Shown here: positions 56,801 to 63,289 of the stretch, piece by piece
Numbering within the stretch: position 1 is the stretch's first letter
How the letters are laid out: the number at the start of each line of letters is the position of its first letter
Assembly (NCBI GenBank): GCA_016196035.1
Contig: JACPYM010000064.1
Location: 62,001 to 126,000, forward strand
Direction of reading: 5' to 3'
Length of the DNA: 64,000 bases
Origin: Acidobacteriota bacterium
GTDB lineage: Bacteria > Acidobacteriota > Blastocatellia > RBC074
Program-made: the position numbers and the translations under genes
The notes under the pieces: model-generated
Told to the model about the DNA's origin: nothing
The model's input: only the letters and a program-made list of their open reading frames with translations
The model's database searches: none

Positions 56801-59171
56801 GGTTGGTGATGGTGAAGGTCAGCGTCGAGACGCCGCCCGCGAGAATCGGATTCGGCGCGAAGAGCTTGCTGATGGACGGCGGCAGCACCGCCGTGAGCGA
56901 GGCGCTGGCGATGCTTGCCGTGTTCGTGCCGGACTCGGTCGTTGATAGTGTGCCGCTGACGTTTGAGTGACCGCCAGAGGTCGTCGCGGTCACGTTGACG
57001 CTGACCGTGCACGAGCCGGACGCGGGGATGGTGCCGCCGCTGAAGCTGAGCGTCGTCGCGCCAGCAGCAGGCGTCCACGTGCCGCCGCTACACGTCGTCG
57101 CGGCGGCGGGCGTGGCGGCGACCTGCACGCCCGTCGGCAGCGTATCGCTGAACGCCGCGCCGTGGAGCGCGGCACTGTTGGGGTTGGTCAGAGTGAAGGT
57201 CAGCGTCGAGACGCCGTTCAGCGCGATGGGGTTCGGCGCGAACGCCTTCGCGATGGTTGGCTGGGTCACGCTCGTGGTGCAGCCGGTGAAAACCATGTCG
57301 TCGTAGAGTAGCGAGGCGCCGCTGCTGTCATTATTCGCGCCAGTCGCGGCGAGGCGGATCAGCGTATTGCCGCTCGTGTTCGTGAGGCCGGTGAGGTCAA
57401 TCGTGTGTTGGGTGAACGCCAACGCCGGGCTGTTAATTGTCTGAACTGGCGCGCCAAAGCCGCCGCCGTTGTTGACGGTGACGGTGATCTGCGTCGGCCC
57501 GTTCGCCGGGCTTGGGTTCGCCACCCAGTAACTCATCTGCACGCCGGTGTAGTTGGTCGTGTCGAGCGTGAACTGGATATATTGACCGGCATTCTTGTAG
57601 CCATAGGTTGACCAGGAGGTCGTGTCGGTGTGGCCGTTGTTCGTGATGATGGAAGTACTGCCGGAAATGTTCGCGGCGAGCGTGGCGGTGGCGACATTCG
57701 CCGCCTTCACGGTCGGAACGCCACCCGTGAGGTCGGGCGGATTCGCGGTCGTGCCGTTCGGCACCGACCAGTTCGCGAGCGTAACGCCGCACAAGCCCGT
57801 ACCCGGCGGCGGCGCGCTGCTGACGGTCAGCGTTGCCGTAGCGTTGTGGCCGGTGTCGTTGCTGTCAATGAACAGATTATTCGTGGTGTTGACCAGGCTC
57901 CCCGTCGCCGACGGCGCGACATTCACCTTGACGATGCAGTTGCTGTTCGCGGCGAGCGTGCCATTCGAGAAGCTAATGGACGACGCGCCAGCATTCGCGG
58001 TAAGCGTCGGCGTGCCGCAACCGGTGGTCGTCGCTCCCGCGGGATTGGCAATGAGAAGGTTGGCCGGGAGGTTATCAACAAAGTTGTAGCCGGAGACGGT
58101 GCCGCCGGTGGGATTGCCCAAGGTGATGGTCAGAACGGAGACGCCGTTGATCGCCACCGGATTCGGACTGAACGACTTGCTGATCGTGGCGCTGGCCGGA
58201 TCAAGCACGTTCGCGATGCGCGCGCCGGTCGAGTAGTCGCCGTTGTAGTGAAAGCTGCTGCCCGAGAAGTCATAGAGCAGCGAACCGAGCGTCTGGCTGG
58301 TGCCACCGCCGCTGATGATCTTGATGGTGTAAGTTGTAACGACGAGGTTGCCGCCCGCCTTGAAGTCGCCGCCAACGCAGGAGCGGTAGGTCGGCGCGTT
58401 CGGATCGTTCTGCCATTGGCAGGCGTCGGCGTAGAGCTTGTTATTCGGATTAAGTACATACGGCGAGTCATCGGCAGAGTAGCTCGTCGAGACGCCAAGA
58501 ATCTGGAAGATGGTGTTCGGAAAATTGATGAACTCCTCGAACTGGTTGTAGCCCTGCGTCGCGGTGCCGCCGATGAGTTGGATAGTGTATGTATTGCCGA
58601 CGATGAGGTTCATCGCGCCGCCAGCGGGAACCGAGGTAAGGCTGCCGATGTTTGGCCCGACCTTGACGTCGGTGATCGAGTTGCGGTTTTGCGATATGAG
58701 GTGTTCGACATAGACCTCGCGTGGCGTCGGCGTACTCACCGTCCCAATGATGTCTGCCGTGGCAGTGATGTGATAGCGGCGCGTGGTGTCGTAGGCGGCC
58801 GCGTTCCGCGTCACCTCGACCTCGTAATAGAAGTCGTAGCACGCTCCGGGCGCCAGGCTCGGCACCGGGCTGGCATTGAAATTCATGAGCGAGCCGGGCC
58901 GCAGATTGACCAGGGCATTGGCCGAGTCCCAAACGAACGCTGAGGTGACGTTTGTCGCCGGAGCGTCGCCGGTGTTGCAGACGCGCGCGCCAATCGGGAA
59001 GTCGTTTGGCCCAACGTTGACGTTGTTGCTGTCCAGGCCAACGACATTCCAGGCAATCGGGGTGATCGACAGGCTGGCGGCAGCTTGCGCAGACCTGAGG
59101 GCAAAGTTCAAAGCCACGGCGCCTAATAACAGGCTGAAAACAACGACAGTAATGTATACAAACCGTTTCAT
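47841..59171 (-). CDS. Giant exported repeat protein (DUF11 and DUF7933-like repeats)
   Basis: 3776 residues. A signal peptide (V-Y-I-T-V-V-V-F-S-L-L-L-G-A-V-A) is followed by a unique N-terminal region of about 320 residues. Then come several I-S-K-S-F-S-P-N-P type domains and three DUF11 repeats of 118 residues (A-D-V-S-L-V-K-T-L-T-T). Twelve DUF11 repeats of 135 residues (A-D-L-S-I-T-K-T-D-G-V) follow, then two more T-I-x-K-A-F domains and a unique C-terminal domain of about 350 residues ending F-P-P-S-C. The repeats are Ig-like beta domains rich in Thr, Ala, Gly and Asn. The product is likely a secreted or surface stalk/adhesin; no sorting signal or anchor was recognised. No good Shine-Dalgarno precedes the ATG. 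Function is not established. Confidence 0.88.
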   Translation of the reverse strand: MKRFVYITVVVFSLLLGAVALNFALRSAQAAASLSITPIAWNVVGLDSNNVNVGPNDFPIGARVCNTGDAPATNVTSAFVWDSANALVNLRPGSLMNFNASPVPSLAPGACYDFYYEVEVTRNAAAYDTTRRYHITATADIIGTVSTPTPREVYVEHLISQNRNSITDVKVGPNIGSLTSVPAGGAMNLIVGNTYTIQLIGGTATQGYNQFEEFINFPNTIFQILGVSTSYSADDSPYVLNPNNKLYADACQWQNDPNAPTYRSCVGGDFKAGGNLVVTTYTIKIISGGGTSQTLGSLLYDFSGSSFHYNGDYSTGARIANVLDPASATISKSFSPNPVAINGVSVLTITLGNPTGGTVSGYNFVDNLPANLLIANPAGATTTGCGTPTLTANAGASSISFSNGTLAANSNCIVKVNVAPSATGSLVNTTNNLFIDSNDTGHNATATLTVSSAPPPGTGLCGVTLANWSVPNGTTANPPDLTGGVPTVKAANVATATLAANISGSTSIITNNGHTDTTSWSTYGYKNAGQYIQFTLDTTNYTGVQMSYWVANPSPANGPTQITVTVNNGGGFGAPVQTINSPALAFTQHTIDLTGLTNTSGNTLIRLAATGANNDSSGASLLYDDMVFTGCTTSVTQPTIAKAFAPNPIALNGVSTLTFTLTNPNSAALHGAAFSDTLPTGVQVAATPAAATTCSGGTWTPAAGATTLSFSGGTIPASGSCTVSVNVTATTSGGHSNVSGTLSTTESGTNTASIASASLTAVLPPSISKLFAPNPILAGGVSTLTFTITNPNQNDALSGVAFGDTFPTSPGAMVVAATPNASTSGCGSPTFAPAAGAGSIAFSGGTVAAGGTCTVSVNVTVPATGTYNNTSGSVSHVINAQTINGNTASASLTANPPNPAIHLLKEVGASASGPWLTYLATNNSVYYRFTVENTGDVPLLAPQLTDNTLNVATCNASWSGITLPVAVAANENHIIRCVVGPISAANGSHTNTAHVSATYNSNPVTSPNSSATYATTGLTLAKSVTESSYTLAGDVLHYSYLVTNSGFAPLAGPVSVADNKATVTCPAVSTVGDLDNFLDPGESLTCTATYVVTGTDVTNAQVTNIATALADGVNSNSASRTVPLSSSADVSLVKTLTTSGPFTAGQSISYTLVVANAGPSTATSIQVTDTPTNLTITNVSGSGCAALPCTIASLASGANTTINVTATINAAGAFDNSATATASQPDPNTTNNTDNSGNGGTASQSADVSIVKTLTTAGPYHIGQSISYTLVVANGGPSTATSIQVTDTPTNLSITNVSGSGCAALPCTIASLASGANTTITVTATINAAGAFDNSASANGAESDPNTSNNTDNTGNGGTASASADVSLVKTLTTSGPFTTGQSVSYTLVVANAGPSTATSIQVTDTPTNLTITNVSGSGCAALPCTIASLASGANTTITVTATINAAGAFDNSATATGVEFDPNTTNNTDSTGNGGSASSAADLSITKTDGVASVNAGGTTTYTLVISNAGPSAANGALLTDPAVTNLTVTNVACTTASGGAACPGSGVTVANLQGSGISMDLPVGGSLTFTVAATIAGSATGNITNTATITPPSGTTDPAGGNNSASDTNSVTPVADLSITKTDGVTSVNAGGTTTYTLVISNAGPSTATGALLTDPAVTNLSVTNVSCTGGTGGAACPGGGVTVANLQGSGISVNLPSGGTLTFTVAATIAGSATGSIINSATITPPAGTSDPSGGNNTASDTDTVNPVADLSITKTDGVTSVNAGGTTTYTLVISNAGPSVTTGALLTDPAVANLTVTNVNCSGGTGGAACPGSGVTVANLQGSGIAVNLPVGGSLTFTVTATVAGGATGSIINSATIAPPAGTSDPAAGNNTASDTDTINPVADLSITKTDGVSSVNAGGSTTYTLTLSNGGPSAVAGALLTDPAVANLTVTGVSCSGGSGGASCPGSGVTVANLQGSGISVSLPSGGSMTFTVMATVSSGATGSITNTATLTAPGGTTDPTPGNNSASDTDAVTPVADLSITKTDGVTSINAGGTTTYTLVVSNAGPSATNGALLTDPAVANLNVTNVTCTNASGGAACPGAGVTVANLQGSGISVNLPANSSLTFSVAATVSGSATGSIINTATIAVPGGTVDPTPGNNSASDTDTITPVADLSITKTDGVTSVNAGGTTTYTLVISNAGPSTATGALLTDPAVTNLSVTNVSCTGGTGGAACPGGGVTVANLQGSGISLNLPSGGSLTFTVTATVAGSATGSITNTATISAPAGTSDPTPGNNSASDTDTVTPVADLSVTKTDGVTSVNAGGTTTYTLVISNAGPSAVTDAALTDPAVTNLTVTVVNCSGGTGGATCPASGVTVANLQGSGIGVNLPAGSSLTFTVIAAVAGSATGSITNTATITLPSGTIDPTPGNNTASDTDTVTPVADLSVTKTDGVTSVNAGGTTTYTLTIQNSGPSAVTSALLTDPAVTSLTVTSVNCTGGTGGATCPASGVTVANLQGSGISVNLPSGGTLTFTVAATIAGSATDSLTNTATITPPSGTTDPTPGNNTASDTDTITPVADLSITKSDGVSSVNAGGTTTYTLVISNAGPSAVTGATLTDPAVTNLTVTSVNCTNASGGAACPGSGVAVATLQGSGISVNLPSGSSLTFTVAANVAGGATGSLTNTATITVPSGTTDPTPGNNTTSDTDTIIPVADLSITKTDGVTSVNAGGTTTYTLVISNAGPSTATGALLTDPAVAKLTVTNVACTTGTGGASCPASGVMVANLQGSGISVNLPSGSSLPITVTATVIGSATGSVTNTATITAPVGTTDPTPANNSASDTDTITPVADLSITKTDGVTSINAGGTTTYTLVVSNAGPSAVTGAALTDPAVTNLTVTSVNCGAVTGGAVCPASGVTVANLQGSGISLNLPANSSMTFTVGATVASSATGNITNTTAIAAPSGTTDPTPGNNTASDTDVIGSLADLSITKTDGVSSVLPGSAATYTLVISNAGPSAVTGATLTDPVVTNLTVTNVTCTNASGGAACPGSGVTVANLQGSGISLNLPAGASLTFTVAAAVSNKATGSLTNTATITPPIGTTDPTPSNNSASDTNVIILAPTISKAFGVASLPLGGSTSLSFTLTNPAANTVALTGVGFTDTLPTGLVVATPNGVTGSCGGGTITATAGTGSISLAGATLGVNSSCTFGVNVNGTTAGIKNNTTGNVTSTNGGQGNTATATTTVVAPSTIAKAFASSNILLNGTTGLSFTLTNPNATVALTGVAFNDPLPAGLVVANPANLNGACGGAVTANAGAGAISLAGGTIAANSSCTISVNVTGTTVGTKNNTTSNITSTNGGQGNTASATLNVGNLSASITDPVKCLGPGGIVGVSASVTNGAAVAQSVSLTASLPAQLLALPGTCTATAGTCTVVNASTMTFSATLAAGQTATINYQAQVADGTPSGAQLCVNSAVSFSGGPPTNVQACTMVNCQPVGPGLTPPVLASDQTAGSVLVYNFYSSSATSATAQNTRINLTNIHQVLSANVHMFFLDGAGCSVADKYICLTPNQTASFLASDIDPGTTGYLVAVAVDRTGCPINFNYLIGDEYVKLTTGHAANLGAEAFSALAGSVTPCDANATAAVLNFDGVSYARAPRVLALDNIADRTSGNDTLLVLNRFGGNLAIGASTLSTLTGVLYDDAEKGFSFGFNGSGCQFLSSLSNNFPRTAPRFEQIIPAGRSGWLKLWLANEGALLGAAINANRNAAAAASAFNQGHNLHKLTLTTAAQLTIPVFPPSC
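49869..54728 (-). repeat. Twelve 405-bp tandem repeats inside the giant gene
   Basis: The codon for the A in A-D-L-S lies at 54728, 54323, 53918, 53513, 53108, 52703, 52298, 51893, 51488, 51083, 50678 and 50273. Every interval is exactly 405 bp (135 codons), although the copies differ in sequence. Shared words such as GTGAACCTGCCG-like stretches run across many copies. Confidence 0.95.
54729..55790 (-). repeat. Three 354-bp tandem repeats inside the giant gene
   Basis: A-D-V-S units begin at 55790, 55436 and 55082, and the next unit (405-bp type) at 54728, so all intervals are exactly 354 bp (118 codons). These three copies are closer to each other than the 405-bp units are, suggesting recent duplication or conversion. 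Confidence 0.93.
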
Positions 59172-59567
59172 AAGGGGGGAATGATCCTATTTTTGACCTG
59201 GAATACAGCAAAGAAGCCAAGGCTAGTGCCAGTCTCCACTTGAGACACACCTCATCGTCTGACTCAGGAAGCGGCTTCAGGTGTGTACGAAATTGGAGAG
59301 CATCAGCGAGCGATCATAATGTAGCGCCAGTGATCGCATCCGCTCAGTGAGGCTCGGTTGAGTGACAAACAAACTAGCCGACTGCGCCATGAATGGGACG
59401 GTTAATTGGATTACCGCAGCCTAATGAGATGGGCATTCGCGTGAAAATAAGGGTACCCATCTTCGGCGGCGTAGTCTAAGGAGAGGACAGATAACTGTCA
59501 AACGTATTCTTTCGTCAGGCATTTCCGAAGAATCACTCCTAATAACATGAATAGGTGATGCGGCGCA
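59172..59567. other. Intergenic region upstream of the giant gene
   Basis: 396 bp, lower in GC than its surroundings. It must hold the promoter of the giant gene (minus strand). No ribosome-binding site (CCCCCCTT precedes the ATG), repeat or RNA was recognised. Confidence 0.45.
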
Positions 59568-59918
59568 TCAGCTTTTGCCGAAGTGGGCCACCAGTGTTTT
59601 CAATCGCCGCTGTTGGGTCTGATAGGCACGCAGGCCGGCGACTTTGACGTCACCCTGATATTTCGGCTGGGTAAGTTTGCGCTCCTCGTAAAGCTTGGCG
59701 AGGTCCCGGAAGAGCCTCTTGTCAGCGGTGATGATTTCTTCGCCGTGATCATCGAAATCGCGCAGGAGTTTCTTGAGCAGTTCTTTGGCTGCGGTTCGAT
59801 TCTATGCCTTGCGCTGTAGGATGCGGTTCTTGCCTTTCTCGTCTACATAGCTGATGCGTGCCCACCAGCCGGGCCGATCCTTCCGCTGAATTACACAACC
59901 GGTTCTTTGCCGCGGCAT
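59568..59918 (-). pseudogene. Phage-type integrase remnant (N-terminus only, internal amber stop)
   Basis: From ATG 59918 (AGGAG upstream) the frame reads M-P-R-Q-R-T-G-C-V, R-P-G-W-W-A-R-I-S-Y-V-D-E-K-G, then a TAG at 59802-59804. It continues in the same frame as A-A-K-E-L-L-K-K-L-L-R-D-F and F-R-D-L-A-K-L-Y-E-E-R to V-A-H-F-G-K-S and a TGA at 59568-59570. This is the arm-binding plus SAM-like N-terminal part of a tyrosine recombinase; the catalytic domain is absent. The amber codon could come from GAG by one change. A remnant of an integrated element. Confidence 0.75.
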
Positions 59919-60006
59919 CGTTGTTTTTCTCCTGGGTACGATTCCGGGTGCGGCGCGGGCGGCGATAAGCCCGCCACAGTCGCTCTGCGTTCCGCCGATG
60001 CCCCGA

Positions 60007-60204
60007 CTAAACCTTCACCGTAAATAAAGCGGCAAAGGCTGCGTGCGGATTCTGACTACGCGTTTGTTGGCGCGCTTCAAGCCACTGCCGCACCGTCTTT
60101 GACGAGAGCTTGGTTAGCGTTTCTGTTGATTGGCCGTCCGTTTGCTGGCCTGCCTGCGCTGGCGCAACGCGTTCGGTTTTTTTGACAAGTTTCGCTTTTT
60201 TCAT
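60007..60204 (-). CDS. Small protein of unknown function beside the integrase remnant
   Basis: 65 residues from ATG 60204 (M-K-K-A-K-L-V-K-K-T-E-R). The N-terminus is basic, the middle Gln/Thr-rich, and the end has K-T-V-R-Q-W-L-E-A-R. No family was recognised and no good ribosome-binding site is seen. It lies 88 bp upstream of the integrase remnant in the same direction, so it may be part of the same lost element. The region 60205-60375 behind it has no convincing gene; a 20-codon frame ending near 60227 is too short to call. Confidence 0.45.
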   Translation of the reverse strand: MKKAKLVKKTERVAPAQAGQQTDGQSTETLTKLSSKTVRQWLEARQQTRSQNPHAAFAALFTVKV

Positions 60205-60375
60205 TGTTTCATTGGAGCCGTCAGCGCTCCACCTCCTCACGCACAATGTAGCCGAGCCACTGACAAAGCCGTGTCAAACGCATCACTGCCAAGGTGTGAT
60301 GTTGGTGACAGGCTGCGCCCGCCGCGTTGCCGGCCCGCGTCAGAGGGCGCCGGATTGCCCGCGCGCTGCGCCTTT

Positions 60376-60657
60376 TCAATCCACCGTTGCCGCATTGACC
60401 TCTGCCATGAGGCCCGCCAGTAGCAAATTCGCCGCCAGCAATTCCGCTCCGTGGCGCTGCATCAGGCGCAACAACGCCCTGCCCTCATCGCTCACCCACG
60501 CCACTTCCGCCAGATCGAGGCGGATGGATTGCCCTCCCTCCATCCGCAACACCTGTTGCCAGCAACGCTGCAATTCGTGCACCCACGCGCCGGTCAGCTT
60601 GCCTTCGAGCTTCAAGGTCGTCACGCCGCCATCATTGTGATTCGTGATCTTCAACAT
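60376..60657 (-). CDS. STAS-domain protein
   Basis: 93 residues, one STAS fold: L-K-L-E-G-K-L-T-G-A-W-V-H-E-L, then I-R-L-D-L-A-E-V-A-W-V-S-D-E-G-R-A-L-L. The D-E-G replaces the usual D-S-S/D-S-A of anti-sigma-factor antagonists, so there is no obvious phosphorylatable serine except the one in V-S-D-E. It follows the membrane-protein gene by 6 bp and is the last gene of a four-gene operon. Role unknown. Confidence 0.8.
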   Translation of the reverse strand: MLKITNHNDGGVTTLKLEGKLTGAWVHELQRCWQQVLRMEGGQSIRLDLAEVAWVSDEGRALLRLMQRHGAELLAANLLLAGLMAEVNAATVD

Positions 60658-60663
60658 AACGTT

Positions 60664-61338
60664 TCAGCCCAACTGCCCCACCGCCAAATTCGACCGTGGC
60701 CTTTTTTGCGCGGCCTTCGCCAGTGCGATACCAACCCAGGCTTGCGCCACGCTGATGACGCCCAAAGCGGCAAGCCCCACCACGCGCGCCGGCAGCATTC
60801 CGGTTGAAACCAGCGCCCCCCCAACTAGCGCAATTCCCACCGCAATCACATGCAGGCACGCATTCCACGGCGAGATGACGCCCGCCTTGCCCAGCGCCAG
60901 CGCCAGCCAGCCACCGCCGAGAAAGAAACACGCGATCAGCGGCGCAAGTAGCCGCAACCCCGGCCCCTGCATAAACGCCATGACGCGCACCAAAGTCGCG
61001 CTGTCCAGGCCCGGCGCCGTCATGGCGTAGGCCAGCAGATGCAGAACCGCATCGGCTGCCGACCCCATGGCTCCGATGAGCAACAGCCCCGCCCCCCAGC
61101 GCACCGCTGGAATGTTGCCTAGCCGTGCGTCAGAGACGACGCCAAGCAGGGCGGGAACGTAAAGCACCGCCGACAGAAGCTGCACCACCACGGAGCAGGC
61201 GACCAACGAGCGCTGCGCCGCGACCAGCTTGAAGATCTGCTCCGCATCCGTCACACCCACCCCAGGCATCAACAGCCACGCGAACCAGAAGAGCGCCGCC
61301 GCCGCGACCAGTGAAATTCCCATCGTGCGCATATTCAT
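60664..61338 (-). CDS. Integral membrane protein of unknown function
   Basis: 224 residues, preceded by AGGAG. About six hydrophobic segments are visible: S-L-V-A-A-A-A-L-F-W-F-A-W-L-L, V-V-Q-L-L-S-A-V-L-Y-V-P-A-L-L, and pairs near 80-100, 135-150 and 160-200. No catalytic motif. The start overlaps the NDH-2 stop by 4 bp (ATGA), so it is translationally coupled; a link to respiration is conceivable but unproven. Confidence 0.7.
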   Translation of the reverse strand: MNMRTMGISLVAAAALFWFAWLLMPGVGVTDAEQIFKLVAAQRSLVACSVVVQLLSAVLYVPALLGVVSDARLGNIPAVRWGAGLLLIGAMGSAADAVLHLLAYAMTAPGLDSATLVRVMAFMQGPGLRLLAPLIACFFLGGGWLALALGKAGVISPWNACLHVIAVGIALVGGALVSTGMLPARVVGLAALGVISVAQAWVGIALAKAAQKRPRSNLAVGQLG

Positions 61339-62654
61339 CTTTCACTCCTATTGCTATGAGCCAGCCTTATTTCGTTGGATTTGCTGGTGGCCGTCACACG
61401 CAGCGCCTCGCCGGTGATGAGCAGCGCACTGCGTTCGTGCGTGAAATAGGCCAGCAGCCATTCCCGCACGACCTGCAAACGATGGCGCGGATCAAGCAGC
61501 ATCACGACGTGCACAAGCAGCCACAGCAGCCAGGCCACGTTGCCCGAAAAGCGCCAGCCGCCGATTTGGGCAATCGCACGGTTGCGGCCAATCGTCGCCA
61601 TGCTCCCTTTGTCTACGTACCTGAAGGTCGTCCGCGGCGCGCCGCGCATATCACTGAGAATATTTCCGACCGCGCATTCGGCCTGTTGCATGGCGGCGGG
61701 CGCGACACCCGGCACGACGCCGCGCTCGTCTTCAAAGAACGCCATGTCCCCGATCGCGAAAATATTTGGGTGCTTGACGATGGACAGGTCTGGCCGCACG
61801 CGCACCTTGCCGGCGCGATCCAGTTCCGCGCCCAGCGCTTTGCCCAAGGGCGAAGCGGCCACGCCCGTTCCCCACAGGGCCACATCGCACTTGATCCATT
61901 CGTCGCCGACCTTGATGCGCCCGGCTTCAACCTCCGTCACCAGACTGTGCGGAAAGACCTCGACGCCCAGTTCGCGCAAATGCCGCTCGGCGGCTTGCGA
62001 AAGCTCTGCGGCAAACGTCGCCAGAACGTGCGGCTTGTGTTCAAAGAGCAGGACGCGCGTCTGGCGGGTATCAATGAGTTTGAAATCATCGGCAAGCACG
62101 GTTTGCGCAACACCCGCAATCGCGCCCGCGAGTTCGACGCCGGTGGGGCCGCCCCCGATGACGGCGAAGACCACCGGTTCAGGCGCACCGGTCACGACGG
62201 CCTTGCGCTCGGCCAGTTCAAAGGCCAGCAAGACGCGGCGGCGGATTTCGACCGCGTCCTCGATGGTCTTCAGCCCCGGCGCGGCATGCTCCCATTCATC
62301 GCGTCCGAAGTAGGAGTGCCGCGCCCCCGCCGCCACGATCAAATAATCGTAGTCAACCTGTGCGCCGTCATTCAGCTTGACCGTCTGTTGATGATGGTCA
62401 AAGCCGACAACTTCGCCCAGCACGACCTTGATGTTTTTGTAACGGCGCAAAATATGGCGAATCGGCATGGCGATTTCGCCCGGCGACAACACCGCCGTCG
62501 CGACTTGATAAAGCAACGGCTGAAAGGTGTGGTGATTTTTGCGGTCAATCAGCGTGACCTCAACAGCCTGGTTGCCGAGCAAGCGCGCCGCGCGCAAGCC
62601 GCCGAAGCCACCGCCGATGATGACGACTTTTGGTTTGGTTCGTTTTTGATTCAT
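61335..62654 (-). CDS. Type II NADH dehydrogenase-like FAD oxidoreductase
   Basis: 439 residues from ATG 62654 (M-N-Q-K-R-T-K), AGGAG upstream. The FAD site is V-V-I-I-G-G-G-F-G-G-L-R, the NAD site A-V-I-G-G-G-P-T-G-V-E-L-A-G, and the late flavin motif A-I-G-D-M-A-F-F. A C-terminal amphipathic/hydrophobic segment W-L-L-W-L-L-V-H-V-V-M-L-L should hold it to the membrane, as in NDH-2. It passes electrons from NADH to quinone without pumping protons. It is the second gene of the operon, 28 bp after the thioesterase. Confidence 0.9.
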   Translation of the reverse strand: MNQKRTKPKVVIIGGGFGGLRAARLLGNQAVEVTLIDRKNHHTFQPLLYQVATAVLSPGEIAMPIRHILRRYKNIKVVLGEVVGFDHHQQTVKLNDGAQVDYDYLIVAAGARHSYFGRDEWEHAAPGLKTIEDAVEIRRRVLLAFELAERKAVVTGAPEPVVFAVIGGGPTGVELAGAIAGVAQTVLADDFKLIDTRQTRVLLFEHKPHVLATFAAELSQAAERHLRELGVEVFPHSLVTEVEAGRIKVGDEWIKCDVALWGTGVAASPLGKALGAELDRAGKVRVRPDLSIVKHPNIFAIGDMAFFEDERGVVPGVAPAAMQQAECAVGNILSDMRGAPRTTFRYVDKGSMATIGRNRAIAQIGGWRFSGNVAWLLWLLVHVVMLLDPRHRLQVVREWLLAYFTHERSALLITGEALRVTATSKSNEIRLAHSNRSER

Positions 62655-62682
62655 GCAATCTTCTCCTACTCCAATTGAAAAC

Positions 62683-63099
62683 TTATTTTTCCGGACAGCG
62701 GCGCGCGGCTCCGTTGAGCGGTCGCTCCGTCGCGACGATGGCGCGCTTGTGAAGGCCGCGCCCAATCTCGCCGCCTTCGTCTTCCGCCCACACTTCAAAC
62801 ACATAGACTTTCCCTTCCTGCCGCACAAAGCGCGCCCTCGTTTGCACGGTTGCGCCGAGCGGTGTCGCGGCGGAATGCGCCACGTCCACCGTCACGCCGA
62901 CAGAGAGTTCGCCGGCGGCCAGCAGTGGCCGCAACACACGCGCCGCCGCCACTTCCATCAACGCAATCATGCGCGCCGTGGCGAAAACGGCGGGGAAAGC
63001 GTCAGGCAACCCAACCGCAATGGCGCTGACCAGATCAGCTTCTGCGACGCGCCAGATGACACTGGCTTCCGCGCCGACTTCGAGTAGTGCTCTTTCCAT
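62683..63099 (-). CDS. Hot-dog-fold thioesterase (FlK-like)
   Basis: 138 residues, AAGGAG upstream. The motifs F-A-T-A-R-M-I-A-L-M-E-V-A-A, V-G-V-T-V-D-V-A-H-S-A-A-T-P-L-G and F-E-V-W-A-E-D-E-G are those of the fluoroacetyl-CoA-thioesterase-like hot-dog family. These hydrolyse small acyl-CoAs; the specific acyl group cannot be told. It is the first gene of the operon with NDH-2, the membrane protein and STAS. Confidence 0.85.
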   Translation of the reverse strand: MERALLEVGAEASVIWRVAEADLVSAIAVGLPDAFPAVFATARMIALMEVAAARVLRPLLAAGELSVGVTVDVAHSAATPLGATVQTRARFVRQEGKVYVFEVWAEDEGGEIGRGLHKRAIVATERPLNGAARRCPEK

Positions 63100-63135
63100 A
63101 GGTTTATCTCCTTACTTGATTGAAACAGGTAAAAC

Positions 63136-63289
63136 TAGAGCGGGTTGCAGTTGCGTTTACGGGACGCCGGGGCGGTACCGCGCGCGTGAGCAAGCGGAGA
63201 CTATGCCGCTGCACTAATCCGTCCTACGTGACGCGCCGCTTGCTCACGCGCGCGGTACCGTCCCATACACCGTAGTGAAAACCGATCTA
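63136..63289. repeat. Compound palindromic element, copy E (TA-flanked, MITE-like)
   Basis: 154 bp. It begins TAGAGCGGGTTGC (63136) and ends GTGAAAACCGATCTA (63289). The inner hairpin arms are 63169-63197 and 63236-63264, differing by one or two bases. Its last three bases (CTA) are the complement of the TAG stop codon of the TPR gene. It fills the gap between that gene and the thioesterase and leaves only about 36 bp for the thioesterase promoter. Confidence 0.85.
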
